A stretch of 64,000 nucleotides of DNA from Anabaena sp. WA102 (GCF_001277295.1 NZ_CP011456.1:868001-932000); one strand, 5' to 3'. Positions 1 to 9,400 are shown, counted from the stretch's first letter. Notes: generated by a model not told the origin, from the sequence alone. A program made the numbers and translations.

Positions 1-1
1 T

Positions 2-709
2 CGAGTTAAGGGCGATGGTCCTTTAGGTGGTGTATTGGCAGATGCAGGATTAGATGGTACGGTTAGGGGTTATGTCGGTAATCCGTCCGTGGAGTTGCCA
101 CCTAATCATAAGGGTAAACTAGATGTTGGTGGGGCAGTAGGTGCAGGCTTTCTATATGTAGTCCGCGATCTCGGTCATGGTTATCCTTACTCTAGTACAG
201 TAGAACTGGTTTCGGGGGAAATAGGTGATGATGTTGCTCACTACTTGGCAAGTTCTGAACAAACTCCTTCGGCTTTAGTTTTGGGTGTATTTGTGGGAGA
301 ACAGGGCGTAACGGCAGCGGGAGGAATTTTGATCCAGGTGTTACCCAAAGCTGCTAGGGATGAGGAGCTAGTGGCTACATTAGAATCGCGGATTGAGGCT
401 TTATCTGGGTTTACGCCATTACTGCAAGCAGGTAAAACACTGACGGAAATTTTTAACGATTTGTTAGGAGATATGGGATTGAACATATTTCCTGAAAGTC
501 AGATGTTACGCTTTCATTGTGGCTGCTCTTTTGATCGGGTGCTAGGGGCGCTGAAAATATTGGGAGAAGCGGAACTACAAGACATGATTGTGAAAGATGA
601 TGGTGCAGAAGCTACTTGTGACTTTTGCGGTAATATCTATCAAGCAAGTAGTGATGATTTAACTCAGTTAATTGGAGATATACAAAGAGAATCTTTAATT
701 TCTGATTAA
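2..709 (+). CDS. hslO: Hsp33 redox-regulated chaperone (5'-truncated by window edge)
   Basis: Redox-switched holdase that protects unfolding proteins during oxidative stress in the cytoplasm. The reading frame is open from the first bases (VKGDGPLGGVLADA), so the true start lies left of the window. The motif RGYVGNPSVELPP and a C-terminal zinc site, CGC followed by CDFCG about 37 residues later, are the Hsp33 signature: four cysteines that release Zn and form disulfides on oxidation. The C-terminus is complete. It lies upstream of an unrelated membrane protein gene with a 150-bp gap. Identification is firm; only the N-terminal part is missing. Confidence 0.95.
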   Translation, partial: RVKGDGPLGGVLADAGLDGTVRGYVGNPSVELPPNHKGKLDVGGAVGAGFLYVVRDLGHGYPYSSTVELVSGEIGDDVAHYLASSEQTPSALVLGVFVGEQGVTAAGGILIQVLPKAARDEELVATLESRIEALSGFTPLLQAGKTLTEIFNDLLGDMGLNIFPESQMLRFHCGCSFDRVLGALKILGEAELQDMIVKDDGAEATCDFCGNIYQASSDDLTQLIGDIQRESLISD

Positions 710-860
710 TGTCACCAGTCATACTCAACCCAAAAAACAGTAATGTTAGGGATGGGTTTTAAACGGTTTTTTAGATAGGAAAGTGAGGATAGCAAACATA
801 AAATTATCTATATTGATCTATCTACTTTCATATCGCTATTCAATTAGTGTGGTGTGAGCA

Positions 861-2936
861 ATGACAGAGCGGGATATTCCAGATAATTGGTCTTCAGACC
901 AAGCGGGAGAACCAATTGGGGTTCAGCCTAACTACATACAAAATAATCAAACTGCTGATACCGCTGCTATTGGTTCTCATTCTCAGTCTATGAAGCAAAA
1001 AAAAAAGCAAGATGGCGATGTTTTGGCTATAAATGATAATTCAGAACCTACTTTTAATCTCAATGTTTTAATTGAGAAAATGCCGCGCTGGACTAAAAAT
1101 TGGGTAGTTTGGGCAGCAGTATTAACTTTAATTCCTGGAAGCATGGGTTTTCTAGCTTTATCCATCCTGTTTAAGTTACCTACTGCTCCTAATTGTCCAC
1201 AAATTTTTTGGCCTTTAGCTAGTGCGTCAGTAAGGCTACACTGCGCTCAGTTGGCGGCTTCTAAGCAAACTATTAATGATTTGCTCCAAGCAATTACTCT
1301 GGTTAAACAATTACCAGAAAATCATCCTTTGCGGGGCGAAATTAATCGTCTTTTAGAGGAATGGTCACGGGATGTTCTCAGGTTGGCGGATGAGAGTTTC
1401 CAAGCGGGGAATTTGGAGGAAGCGATCGCTACAGCCCGAAAAATTCCTACTGACGTGAAGGTTAGTGAACTAGTAGAAGAGCAAATTCAAAAGTGGCAAA
1501 CGATTTGGTCAAAGGCGGAAGGAATTTACCAAGAAGCAGAAAAAGAATTGCGCCAACGACATTGGCAATCAGCTTTTATGCTCACGGCTAGATTGCTACG
1601 GGTCAATAATAAATATTGGGCAAGCACTAAATATGATCAATTAAATAACATTATTGTTACGGCGCGAGAAGATGGGGATAAACTTTACAAAGCAGAAAAT
1701 TTAGCAAATAATCGCAATTTAGATAGTTTACTTAAAGCTATTAAACTGGCTGAAACGATTAAACCAGATAGTTATCTGTATCAAAAAGCCCAAGAGTTAA
1801 TATCTGGGTTTGCTAGAAAAATGCTCAAATTAGCACAGGCTAAAATGAAAGAGCGAAATGCTGATCAAGCCTTGGAAATTGCCCGACAAATTCCCCCCAT
1901 TCCTGAATTGCAAGCTGAAGTTGATGATTTTATGGTTTTGGGTGAAGCCCAAAGAAGTGCTTTTATTGGGACTACGGCTGGGTTAGAAACGGCTATTTCT
2001 CAAGCTCAACAAATAGATGCTTCTAGGGATATTTATAATGAAGCACAACAATTAATTGCCCGTTGGCAATTAGAAATTCAAGATGTTTCTCGGTTAGAAA
2101 AAGCTCGGAATCTCGCTAGTCAAGGCACTGTTAATGATTTAACAGCAGCGATTTCGGAAGTACAATTAATTCCTGGGAATAATCCCCGGGCTACAGAAGC
2201 CCGTCAAGAAATTGGTCGTTGGCGTGGCCAGGTGGAGTCTATTGAAGATAGACCATATTTAGATCGGGCGGAACAAATAGCTATTAACGAGGATGTTATC
2301 TCATTACAAACAGCGATCGCTGAACTTAATCAAATTCGCTCTGGACGAGCATTATATCCAGAAGCCAAAAAAAAGATTAGGCTATGGACAGCCAAAATTG
2401 AGCGCATTCAAGATCAACCGTACTTAGATCAAGCCAGGGCATTAGCCGACAGTGGTAATTTGACAACGGCTATTAGTGAAGCTCAAAAAATCGCCTCTTC
2501 AGGACGCGCTTTATCTAGTGAAGCTCAATCCTCCATAGATACTTGGCAAGACCAAATTCGCGCCAAAGAAAGTTGGCAAAAAGCCAAGCAAGTTGCAGTT
2601 ACTGGCACACCAGAAGCTTTAGTTCAAGCTATTCAGTTGGCAAATCGGGTATCTAGTCGTAACACTTTGCGTTTAGATGTCAATATTGCCATTGACCAAT
2701 GGAGTCAACAATTGTTGCAAATGGCACGTTCTCAAAGTGAGGTTGATGTTGCCAAAGCCATTGATACAGCTAATTTAATTCCTCGTGGTAGTAGTGCTTA
2801 TACTGATGCTCAAGAACAAATTAGAACTTGGCAACAATTTATGATTCCCAAATCAGCGCCCAGTCCTTCTGTAGAATCTACACCAGAGGAAACACCAGCA
2901 GTTCAAAAAACTCAGCCTTTAACAATCCCTAATTAG
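861..2936 (+). CDS. Cyanobacterial membrane-anchored helical-repeat protein, function unknown
   Basis: 691 residues. A polar N-terminal stretch of ~75 residues is followed by one clear hydrophobic segment (about residues 78-105, WVVWAAVLTLIPGSMGFLAL). The rest is ~550 residues of degenerate helical repeats of roughly 50-60 residues with the pattern 'A..LA..G....L..AI.EAQ.I......EAQ..I..W...I', at least seven units, including two copies of a motif like 'DRPYLDRAE'. This TPR-like solenoid suggests a protein-binding scaffold on one side of a membrane. The C-terminal tail is Pro/Ser/Thr-rich. No catalytic motif is visible and I do not recognise a named family. Confidence 0.8.
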   Translation: MTERDIPDNWSSDQAGEPIGVQPNYIQNNQTADTAAIGSHSQSMKQKKKQDGDVLAINDNSEPTFNLNVLIEKMPRWTKNWVVWAAVLTLIPGSMGFLALSILFKLPTAPNCPQIFWPLASASVRLHCAQLAASKQTINDLLQAITLVKQLPENHPLRGEINRLLEEWSRDVLRLADESFQAGNLEEAIATARKIPTDVKVSELVEEQIQKWQTIWSKAEGIYQEAEKELRQRHWQSAFMLTARLLRVNNKYWASTKYDQLNNIIVTAREDGDKLYKAENLANNRNLDSLLKAIKLAETIKPDSYLYQKAQELISGFARKMLKLAQAKMKERNADQALEIARQIPPIPELQAEVDDFMVLGEAQRSAFIGTTAGLETAISQAQQIDASRDIYNEAQQLIARWQLEIQDVSRLEKARNLASQGTVNDLTAAISEVQLIPGNNPRATEARQEIGRWRGQVESIEDRPYLDRAEQIAINEDVISLQTAIAELNQIRSGRALYPEAKKKIRLWTAKIERIQDQPYLDQARALADSGNLTTAISEAQKIASSGRALSSEAQSSIDTWQDQIRAKESWQKAKQVAVTGTPEALVQAIQLANRVSSRNTLRLDVNIAIDQWSQQLLQMARSQSEVDVAKAIDTANLIPRGSSAYTDAQEQIRTWQQFMIPKSAPSPSVESTPEETPAVQKTQPLTIPN

Positions 2937-3037
2937 GGCTTGCGGATAGCAGGAGGTAGGGGCGCAGGGCCTGCGCCCATCCAGAGGTTAGGAGAGGCAA
3001 GAATAGTCTCTGTATAGCAAAATTGATAAGTACTTAA

Positions 3038-3106
3038 AACTCAAACCTCAGTGCGTCTTTGCGCCTTTGCGTGAGACTAAAATTCATACCCTTAATCAGC
3101 AACGCC
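3038..3106. repeat. Right arm of MITE family C (solo, degenerate)
   Basis: The stretch containing TGCGCCTTTGCGTGAGAC and ending TTAATCAGCAACGCC matches the right half of complete copies at 27125-27238 and 29985-30120, whose termini are inverted repeats of TGGCGTTGCTGA. Here the left terminus is absent, so this is a remnant. Just upstream (about 2963-2980) is a short GC palindrome GGGCGCAGGGCCTGCGCCC, a separate common cyanobacterial repeat that also occurs near 55985. Confidence 0.6.
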
Positions 3107-3117
3107 CCCATCCCCTG

Positions 3118-3933
3118 TTATCCCTTCCCCAATTCCTGAGCGCGTTCTTTCGAGGCTTTAACAGCTTCGATAACAGCGGAACGAAAACCAGCTTTTTCTA
3201 AGGTGCTGACACCGGCAATAGTTGTACCACCGGGACTGGTAACTTGATCTTTGAGTTCGGCGGGGTGAATTTTGGTTTCTTGTACCAGTTTTGCTGTTCC
3301 TAAAACTGTTTGTACAGCTAGTTGTTTAGCGATCGCCCTTGGTAAACCCACAGCCACACCCCCATCAGCTAAGGCTTCAATCATCAATGCCACATAAGCC
3401 GGGCCACTACCGGATAATCCTGTCACCGCATCCATCAGGCTTTCCGGTACTTCCACTACTTCCCCCACAGCGGTAAAAATCTGCTGTGCTGTTTGTTGGT
3501 GATGAGGATGAGTATAAGCACCTAAAGAAATTGCTGTTATTCCTGCACCCACTGTAGCGGGAGTATTCGGCATAGCGCGAATTATGGGAACTTGAGGAAA
3601 AGCTGCTTCTAATTGTTTTAAAGTTACCCCCGCTAGTATGGAAATGATCAGGGGTGAATGTTCTGTTGGTAGGATATCTGCTAATTCTTGGGCTACAGCC
3701 GTAAATATCTGGGGTTTGATTGCCAACATCACCGCTGTTTTCGCTGCCCCTAACACTAGACTATTATCCGTTGTCACAACTACCCCATATTTCTGTTCTA
3801 AATAGCTGCGGCGTTCAGCTTGGGGTTCACTGACAATGATTTCTGCGCCTTGATAAATGCTACTTGTAATAAGGCGGGATAATAGAGCTTCTCCCATTAC
3901 CCCACCGCCAATTAAGCCAAATTTTATATTCAT
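3118..3933 (-). CDS. proC: Pyrroline-5-carboxylate reductase
   Basis: Catalyses the last step of proline synthesis, NAD(P)H-dependent reduction of 1-pyrroline-5-carboxylate, in the cytosol. 271 residues from the chosen ATG (NIKFGLIGGGVMGEALL), a normal family length. The Rossmann GxGxxG-like motif GLIGGGVMG is at the N-terminus and the family signature 'GLSGSGPAYVALMIEAL.DGGV..GL' is present in the C-terminal domain. A GTG four codons upstream gives a slightly longer alternative. It follows sepF in the same direction after ~50 bp, the usual cyanobacterial pipX-pipY-sepF-proC neighbourhood. Confidence 0.95.
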   Translation of the reverse strand: MNIKFGLIGGGVMGEALLSRLITSSIYQGAEIIVSEPQAERRSYLEQKYGVVVTTDNSLVLGAAKTAVMLAIKPQIFTAVAQELADILPTEHSPLIISILAGVTLKQLEAAFPQVPIIRAMPNTPATVGAGITAISLGAYTHPHHQQTAQQIFTAVGEVVEVPESLMDAVTGLSGSGPAYVALMIEALADGGVAVGLPRAIAKQLAVQTVLGTAKLVQETKIHPAELKDQVTSPGGTTIAGVSTLEKAGFRSAVIEAVKASKERAQELGKG

Positions 3934-3985
3934 TTCATTAGTCACTAGTGGTCAATTAATTGTCAGAACTAATGACTAATTTACC

Positions 3986-4588
3986 TTACTGTGCCATCCG
4001 AGTGGGTTCATTTCCCCAAGCGGTCGTTGCTGCTGTAGCTGCGGGACGGGCGGGACGGGCTTGGTTGATAGGTACTTCATGTATCAAACCGCCTTGAGTG
4101 CTAACTTGCACGCAACTGGGGGTAAACAAGAAGATACTTTCACCAATTCTTTCTTGATGTCCGTCTAACGCATAAGTACCACCAGCAACAAAGTCAACTG
4201 CACGTTGAGCTTGATCAGGGTCCATAATGGTCAAGTTCAATACTACTGATTTGCGCTCCCGGAGGGCTTGAATCGCCTGGGGCATTTCTTCAAACGTGCG
4301 AGGTTCAAGGACTAGAACTTCAGAGATTCCATTAATTGCGCCTGGCATACCAATAACGTTACTCATAGGTTTAGATACTGTTGCAGCTACTTCTTCTGTA
4401 CTGTTAGGTTGATTTTCCCGCCAACGCCGATTTGGAGGAGTAGTTTCCTGTGGGGCTGGTTGGGGATTTTCCTGTTGATAGATATTCTGATAATTATTGG
4501 TTGTATCAGCTTCTTCTTCGTAGTATTCGTATTCTACCTGTTCATTCAACCCTACAAAATCCCTGAGTTTAGAAAATATATTGCTCAT
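3986..4588 (-). CDS. sepF: Cell division protein SepF
   Basis: FtsZ-membrane tether that shapes the Z ring; known in cyanobacteria as Cdv2/YlmF. 200 residues: a short N-terminal amphipathic helix (SNIFSKLRDFVGL) for membrane binding, an acidic then Pro/Gln-rich linker to about residue 85, then the SepF core (residues ~90-170, with VLEPRTFEEMPQAIQALRE and the VDFVAGG..ALDG motif). The tail is Ala/Pro/Arg-rich. A GGGAG ribosome site lies 9 bases before the ATG. It sits between pipY and proC; the 366-bp gap on the pipY side probably carries its own promoter. Confidence 0.95.
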   Translation of the reverse strand: MSNIFSKLRDFVGLNEQVEYEYYEEEADTTNNYQNIYQQENPQPAPQETTPPNRRWRENQPNSTEEVAATVSKPMSNVIGMPGAINGISEVLVLEPRTFEEMPQAIQALRERKSVVLNLTIMDPDQAQRAVDFVAGGTYALDGHQERIGESIFLFTPSCVQVSTQGGLIHEVPINQARPARPAATAATTAWGNEPTRMAQ

Positions 4589-4954
4589 GTTGTATGCTCC
4601 CAGATTAAAATTCCCCTAATTTTCCTGGCTATAAGTTACATTAAAGTTCCTTCTAGGCAGTAGTCGTAACTATAGTAGATGTTTGACGTAGCAATCGTAC
4701 TACTGATTTTACCCTTTAGTACAAATTCCCAATTATTAACAGATATTGATGTTAACGCCTGCACATTAACGAATCTGTAACATTGAGTTAAAATTGTAGC
4801 CTAACGATCATTAAAAATAAAGGGGGGTATGACCACCTTTGCAATTAAGAATTACTTATGAGAGTATTATATTTTTTGACAATTATCAATACTTGGTAGT
4901 AAATTCGCAAACGATTGTTAATCATGCCGTCTGGAAGTATGACTACAGCTATGT
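4589..4954. promoter_or_regulatory. sepF upstream region
   Basis: Gene-free 366 bp between pipY and sepF. It is AT-rich and must contain the sepF promoter unless sepF is read through from pipX-pipY. A near match to an NtcA box (GTA-N7-TAC near 4707-4719, one base short of the consensus spacing) was seen and not accepted. No terminator hairpin, repeat family or small ORF with a good ribosome site was found. Confidence 0.3.
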
Positions 4955-5644
4955 CTAAGCTCGTTCACCAAACAAAATTGTACCTAATCGTACCATTGTT
5001 GCTCCTGCTTGCACTGCCAATTGGTAATCCCCAGACATACCCATTGATAATTGCTGCATGGTAATATTTGGCCAATTTTGTGATTGGATGGTTTGTGCTA
5101 ATTCATACGTAGTATTAAATACTGTTAAAATTTCTGCATCCGCCAACCCTTGAGGCGGAATTGTCATCAAACCTTGAATTTGTAGATTTTGACATTGGTT
5201 AAGCGCTGCTAAGTCCGCCAATAATTCTGGAACCATCCAACCAGATTTATTTGCGTCGGGGAGAATTTTGACTTGTAAGCATACCTTTGGATTCACTCCC
5301 AGTTCTGCCGCTAGGATATTTAAGCGTTGTGCCAGTGGCAAGTTATCAACGGAGTGAATCCATGAAAATAGTTCTAAGGCTTTTCTCGCCTTATTGGTTT
5401 GGAGATGTCCAATCAAGTGCCAGGTAATATCCGCTAGATCTTGCAATTCGGCTTGTTTACTGGCAGCTTCTTGGATGCGACTTTCAGCAAAATCACGAAT
5501 TCCTGCGGTGTATGCTTCCCGCATTAATTCAGTAGATACTCTTTTCGTAACAGCAATCAACCTCACTGTAGATGGGAGTGAGGCGTGTATGTGGGTAAGG
5601 CGTTGCCTAATGTGAGCGGAGCGATCGCTAATTAAACTACTCAT
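4955..5644 (-). CDS. pipY: PipY / YggS-family PLP homeostasis protein
   Basis: A pyridoxal-phosphate-binding protein of the YggS/PROSC family, involved in PLP and amino/keto-acid balance rather than catalysis. 229 residues, single alanine-racemase-like TIM barrel. Visible motifs are LIAVTKRVSTELMREAY (PLP lysine), WHLIGHLQTNKARKA, and the C-terminal LSMGMSGDYQLAVQAGATMVRLGTILFG phosphate-binding region. Its ATG overlaps the stop of the upstream gene pipX by four bases, so the two are translationally coupled. In cyanobacteria the partner pipX links this pair to nitrogen signalling. Confidence 0.95.
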   Translation of the reverse strand: MSSLISDRSAHIRQRLTHIHASLPSTVRLIAVTKRVSTELMREAYTAGIRDFAESRIQEAASKQAELQDLADITWHLIGHLQTNKARKALELFSWIHSVDNLPLAQRLNILAAELGVNPKVCLQVKILPDANKSGWMVPELLADLAALNQCQNLQIQGLMTIPPQGLADAEILTVFNTTYELAQTIQSQNWPNITMQQLSMGMSGDYQLAVQAGATMVRLGTILFGERA

Positions 5645-5919
5645 TGGAATGTGCGCTGAAATACACCTTGAAGTTGCTCGTACTCCTGAGAATTACCACT
5701 GCGGCGCAAAGTCCGTAAGCGATTTTCCAGCATCATCCTAGCCTCAGTCCGGCCAATTGGCTGAAATTTCAGGACTTTAAGCTCAGTTGTTACCAAAAAA
5801 AATAAACGTTGGGCGTAGAGTGTGGTAAACAGATCCTGGTTCTCATCAACCATACAGATCCTATAGAGTAAACCCCAAGTTGGATGATTTATGTAAGTTT
5901 CTGAGTTTTCTGGATTCAT
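5641..5919 (-). CDS. pipX: PipX, coactivator of NtcA and PII-binding protein
   Basis: 92 residues. PipX shuttles between the PII protein (GlnB) and the nitrogen regulator NtcA according to 2-oxoglutarate and ATP/ADP, stabilising active NtcA. The N-terminal Tudor-like fold is recognisable (YINHPTWGLLYRICMVDENQDLFTTLYAQRLFFLV) and is followed by the C-terminal helices (RTEARMMLENRLRTLRR). It is the first gene of an overlapping pair with pipY. PipX is restricted to cyanobacteria, so this gene also fixes the phylum. Confidence 0.95.
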   Translation of the reverse strand: MNPENSETYINHPTWGLLYRICMVDENQDLFTTLYAQRLFFLVTTELKVLKFQPIGRTEARMMLENRLRTLRRSGNSQEYEQLQGVFQRTFQ

Positions 5920-6387
5920 TTCCTAGTCAAGGTGGGGAGTATATGTAGCCGAGGACGGGGAACAGGCATTAAAAGTCATGAAGGCAAATCAGTGTGATGA
6001 TAACTGGATGTTTTCATGCAACTGACAACCGCTATAGCTTGTTCTGCAATTTACTAACATTCAGAGGATAGTATATCCCTTCCGCCAAATTTTTCGTTGA
6101 CAGTGCGAAACTAACAATCTTCTTGACGGGTTCTTCTGCAAAACAACACCCTTACAAGTCTGTGATGTTGCACAGGCTTCTTTCCATCCTGCCACAATTC
6201 TCCCCCAACGGCGCAAAGATGGACATTTATCTAGCCGGCATATAGTATTTCAGGGATAAAAGTCTTGTACTGTATGACACTTCTGTAGAATCATAAAAAA
6301 TAGTAATAATTTTGTCATTCGCATGAAAACTACTTGATTATTAATTTTGATGCTATATAGTAGAGAAGTGTCTTAGTATACAAATAT
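5920..6387. promoter_or_regulatory. Divergent intergenic region pipX / cmr operon
   Basis: 468 bp between two divergently transcribed genes, so it must hold both promoters. The cmr side contains an element shared with the cas1 operon (listed separately). Close to cmr2 is TATATAGTAGAGAAGTG, AT-rich and a plausible -10 area. No repeat family or convincing ORF was seen in the rest. Confidence 0.5.
6314..6336 (+). promoter_or_regulatory. Element shared by the cmr and csx18-cas1-cas2 promoters (copy 1)
   Basis: GTCATTCGCATGAAAACTACTTG lies about 50 bases before the cmr2 start. Its counterpart at 19181-19202 has GTCATTCGCAT, then AAAATCACTTG, about 60 bases before csx18. Eleven bases are identical at the start and the ACTTG end is also shared. 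Two copies at similar distances from two CRISPR-related operons 13 kb apart point to a common regulator or promoter. The WYL-domain protein encoded between them is a candidate, which is inference. Confidence 0.6.
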
Positions 6388-9285
6388 ATGAACGTCTACC
6401 ATCGCAAGCTTTACGCTTTGTTGCAAGAGTCAACAAATGCTATTCAGCCACCTGCAATTCTGGAAAAGTTACAATGTTTACAATCACATAAAGAAAATTT
6501 GCAGGATTGGTGGTGCTGTTTAGGTAAACAGGCTAGTGATATTAGCAGTTCATCTGATCAAGTGAACCTAAACACACATGATAAATCTGGTAATAGCGTG
6601 TTTCATTTGCGTCATCCTATCAGCGCACAATCCAAGACTGTTACAGCACCTGATCAGAGTGCAATGGTTAAAATTAGTCAAATAGTCCAACAAACAGATG
6701 ATGTAGAAAAAGTATTTTGGTGGTTTTGGCGGTTTTATCCAGAGATGCTGGCAAATAATGCACCAGAAGCATTGTTGATTCCATCTAACAGAGTTCTTCC
6801 AGATTCTCCAGTACATAGTTACAAAAGCACAGTTTCTGCATTAGTAGGTGCAATGTTTCCGTCCGACTGGCGCTCAGAATCAGAAAAACCTGAACATCCC
6901 TATCCCTATCCCTATCTACTGCTATTCACTTTTTCGCCAGTACAGGAGTTTATTAAATCATCACGCAAATTCTTAGATTTCTGGGCAGGTTCTTATCTGT
7001 TGCACTATCTTAGTGCCAAACTATGTTGGTATGTTGCCGAAAAATATGGACCCGATGCTGTAATAACTCCATCCTTGTGGAGTCAGGAGATTATTGATGC
7101 TTTTATAGTCAAGAAGTATCCAGATATGAAAGGAGAGTTTAAACATACTTCTAATAGGACAGATCCTGTAAATCTATTTAATCAATCTCAATCCACTTCT
7201 CTTTCAACAGCAGGGTTTCCTAATGTTATCACAGTGTTAGTACCAGGGAAAGAAGCTGCTAAAGAATTGGGTAAAGAACTGAATGAACAATTAGCAAAGG
7301 AATGGCAAGCGATCGCTCACCCAATCCGCTCTAATATTAAAACTAAGGTGATTGAATGGTTGACTCAACCAAATAATTTAAAGTCTCTTGAAGCTGAAGC
7401 TACAGATGCTGACCTGAGAGATTTACAAAAATGGCAGCAGCATGGCTGTTGGGAGTGGAATAAACTTTGGGATGCTCAGATAAATAATACTTGGGAGAGT
7501 TACTGGACTGCTGTGCCATTGGGTAATCCAGAGCAAGCACTGGAGATTTCTAAAAACCAAGATGGTTTTAATATTGATTGGATAGAAGCAACAGAAGCGA
7601 TCGCTCCTTCACGTCATGATAACCCTACTCCAACAGAGGCTGAAAAACAAGCCTATCAATCACTAAATGTTGGGACTTGGTGGGCAAATGTGCAATCTCG
7701 ACTGGGTAAGTTAATTCAATCAGTCAAGAATACCCGCAGATGGAGTTTACCAGTTTCTCCAGGAGAACGTTCTACCCTTTCTGGTCAATTCAGTGCAGTG
7801 CATCCTAATTTACTTTATAACGAGCAGTTTCGTGAAGGTGGCGGATTATCTTCAGGGTCAATGGGTCTGTTTTGGCGGCTGATGTCTCTAGTATATCCAG
7901 GTTTGTTTAATGGTTCAGAAAAGCTAAATGCTATTGAACTAACTAAACGCATGGCTTGGGGATATGGAGGTGTTGCAGAATCTTTAGGAATTCAAGTAAA
8001 TTGTAAAGACGAAGAAATCGACCATGAAAAATTAATTCGCTTTCCTAATTTAAGTTCTATTGCTGCTGCTAGATTCGCTCATGATCATCCAAGTAAAGTT
8101 AATGGTTATTGGGATTATCTCGATAAGTTAATTCAGCAAGAATTCTTACCAAAACAACACCATAAATTTGATTATCGTACTCGCCGTCGTCCCTTCCATA
8201 TTTATAAAACTGATGAAAAAATAAACCCTGACAATCGAGATGGTCAAGACTACAACGGTGTCATGTTTTCTAGTAAGTGGCTATCTGAAGATATGGGCTT
8301 GCAAGATAAAGAAGAAATTAAAACTTTACGGAGTTTAGTAGAACAAGCACATAAACAAAGTGGTTTTAGTGATGGAAGTCCTTCTGATTGGTGGGTAATT
8401 GTTCTTGCTGATGGCGATAATATGGGTAAGTACGTTTCAGGTGCAAAACTTGAAAATTATGATAAATATATCGTTGAAGACGCAGTAGATAAAAATAATT
8501 TAAATAATGAAAATTGGTTAAAATTGCTCGATACTAAAAAACGTATGGGTCCAGCCACGCACGTAGGACTAAATCGTGCTTTATTAGATTTTTCCAATCG
8601 CCTCGTACCTTATCTGACAGAAAAGCGTTTTTGTGGCAAAGTTATCTACAGTGGTGGTGACGATGTTATGGCAGTTTTACCTCTGGAAGATTTGCCTGAA
8701 TATCTGCTATCACTACGAGCAGCTTGGTGTGGAGGTAATGACCCGTACAATGAGTTTAAAAATGAAGGCGGTTACTGGATTCCTCAATCAAATATACCGG
8801 GAATATCTAATCGTCCTCACTTTACTATGGGTGCAGGAGCAACAATGAGCATAGGTGTTGTTATTGCTCACAAAAGCGTACCTTTACCTACAGTTTTAGA
8901 AAATATTTGGGAAGCAGAAAAAGAACGAGCGAAAAAGCTACCAGATAAAGATGGTTTGTGTTTTCGCGTCATTTATGGCGGTGGAAATACTCTAGAAGCT
9001 GTTATGAAAGGTGAATTATTAGAATCTTGGTACGGGTTAGTTAATTCACCATCAGAGGAATTGAGTCCATTGCTTTTGCGACTAGCAGAAGAATTACCTC
9101 GCCGCGCTGCTGTAACTGAGAATTGCCAACTATTTGGTAAAGCAGCCAATGTAATTATGAATCGGCGAGATGAAAGCAAAAAACTCGATAATTTTCCTTC
9201 TATAGTTACTTGGCTAAATAAATGGGAAGATTGGGTTAAAAGATTAGAAAAAGAAAAACAGGCTCTTGCGTCTCTTTTATGGTGA
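6388..9285 (+). CDS. cmr2: Cmr2/Cas10, type III-B large subunit with GGDD cyclase
   Basis: Largest subunit of a type III-B effector; it senses target RNA and makes cyclic oligoadenylate. 965 residues. The typical Cmr2 block (LLLFTFSPVQEFIKSSRKFLDFWAGSYLLHYLS) sits near residues 178-210. The first Palm has LADGDNMGKY (D675, D677) and the second an intact GGDD at 756-759, so second-messenger synthesis is expected. At the N-terminus, where the family carries LLHDPP, the sequence is ALLQES (Q13-E14), so the HD nuclease looks lost. It ends at a TGA in a basic helix (RLEKEKQALASLLW); the following small ORF may be its detached tail. First gene of the operon; the ribosome site is weak. Confidence 0.93.
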   Translation: MNVYHRKLYALLQESTNAIQPPAILEKLQCLQSHKENLQDWWCCLGKQASDISSSSDQVNLNTHDKSGNSVFHLRHPISAQSKTVTAPDQSAMVKISQIVQQTDDVEKVFWWFWRFYPEMLANNAPEALLIPSNRVLPDSPVHSYKSTVSALVGAMFPSDWRSESEKPEHPYPYPYLLLFTFSPVQEFIKSSRKFLDFWAGSYLLHYLSAKLCWYVAEKYGPDAVITPSLWSQEIIDAFIVKKYPDMKGEFKHTSNRTDPVNLFNQSQSTSLSTAGFPNVITVLVPGKEAAKELGKELNEQLAKEWQAIAHPIRSNIKTKVIEWLTQPNNLKSLEAEATDADLRDLQKWQQHGCWEWNKLWDAQINNTWESYWTAVPLGNPEQALEISKNQDGFNIDWIEATEAIAPSRHDNPTPTEAEKQAYQSLNVGTWWANVQSRLGKLIQSVKNTRRWSLPVSPGERSTLSGQFSAVHPNLLYNEQFREGGGLSSGSMGLFWRLMSLVYPGLFNGSEKLNAIELTKRMAWGYGGVAESLGIQVNCKDEEIDHEKLIRFPNLSSIAAARFAHDHPSKVNGYWDYLDKLIQQEFLPKQHHKFDYRTRRRPFHIYKTDEKINPDNRDGQDYNGVMFSSKWLSEDMGLQDKEEIKTLRSLVEQAHKQSGFSDGSPSDWWVIVLADGDNMGKYVSGAKLENYDKYIVEDAVDKNNLNNENWLKLLDTKKRMGPATHVGLNRALLDFSNRLVPYLTEKRFCGKVIYSGGDDVMAVLPLEDLPEYLLSLRAAWCGGNDPYNEFKNEGGYWIPQSNIPGISNRPHFTMGAGATMSIGVVIAHKSVPLPTVLENIWEAEKERAKKLPDKDGLCFRVIYGGGNTLEAVMKGELLESWYGLVNSPSEELSPLLLRLAEELPRRAAVTENCQLFGKAANVIMNRRDESKKLDNFPSIVTWLNKWEDWVKRLEKEKQALASLLW

Positions 9286-9400
9286 TTGAGGATTGATGAT
9301 AACAAAACCCTTACGGGACAAGGGTTATAAACAATTATTTCCATATTTTCAATGAAATGCCTACAGAATAAGGCTTTCAATGATTTTGAACCAGGTTTTC
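9286..9400. repeat. Hairpin-bearing insert between cmr2 and the small ORF
   Basis: The stretch carries an AACCCTTACGGGACAAGGGTT hairpin-like segment and a direct-repeat-like pair, TTTCAATGA near 9346 and again near 9376. It separates the cmr2 stop from a frame that looks like a Cas10 C-terminus. I read it as a small insertion, but no second copy was seen in the window, so its nature and exact ends are uncertain. Confidence 0.3.

Noticed and set aside
4707..4719. NtcA-like site GTA-N7-TAC upstream of sepF
   Set aside because: Consensus is GTA-N8-TAC; spacing is one short and no matching -10 was convincing.
8973..9380. 135-codon minus-strand frame at the end of cmr2
   Set aside because: Antisense shadow of cmr2; the plus-strand Cmr2 motifs continue through this region.
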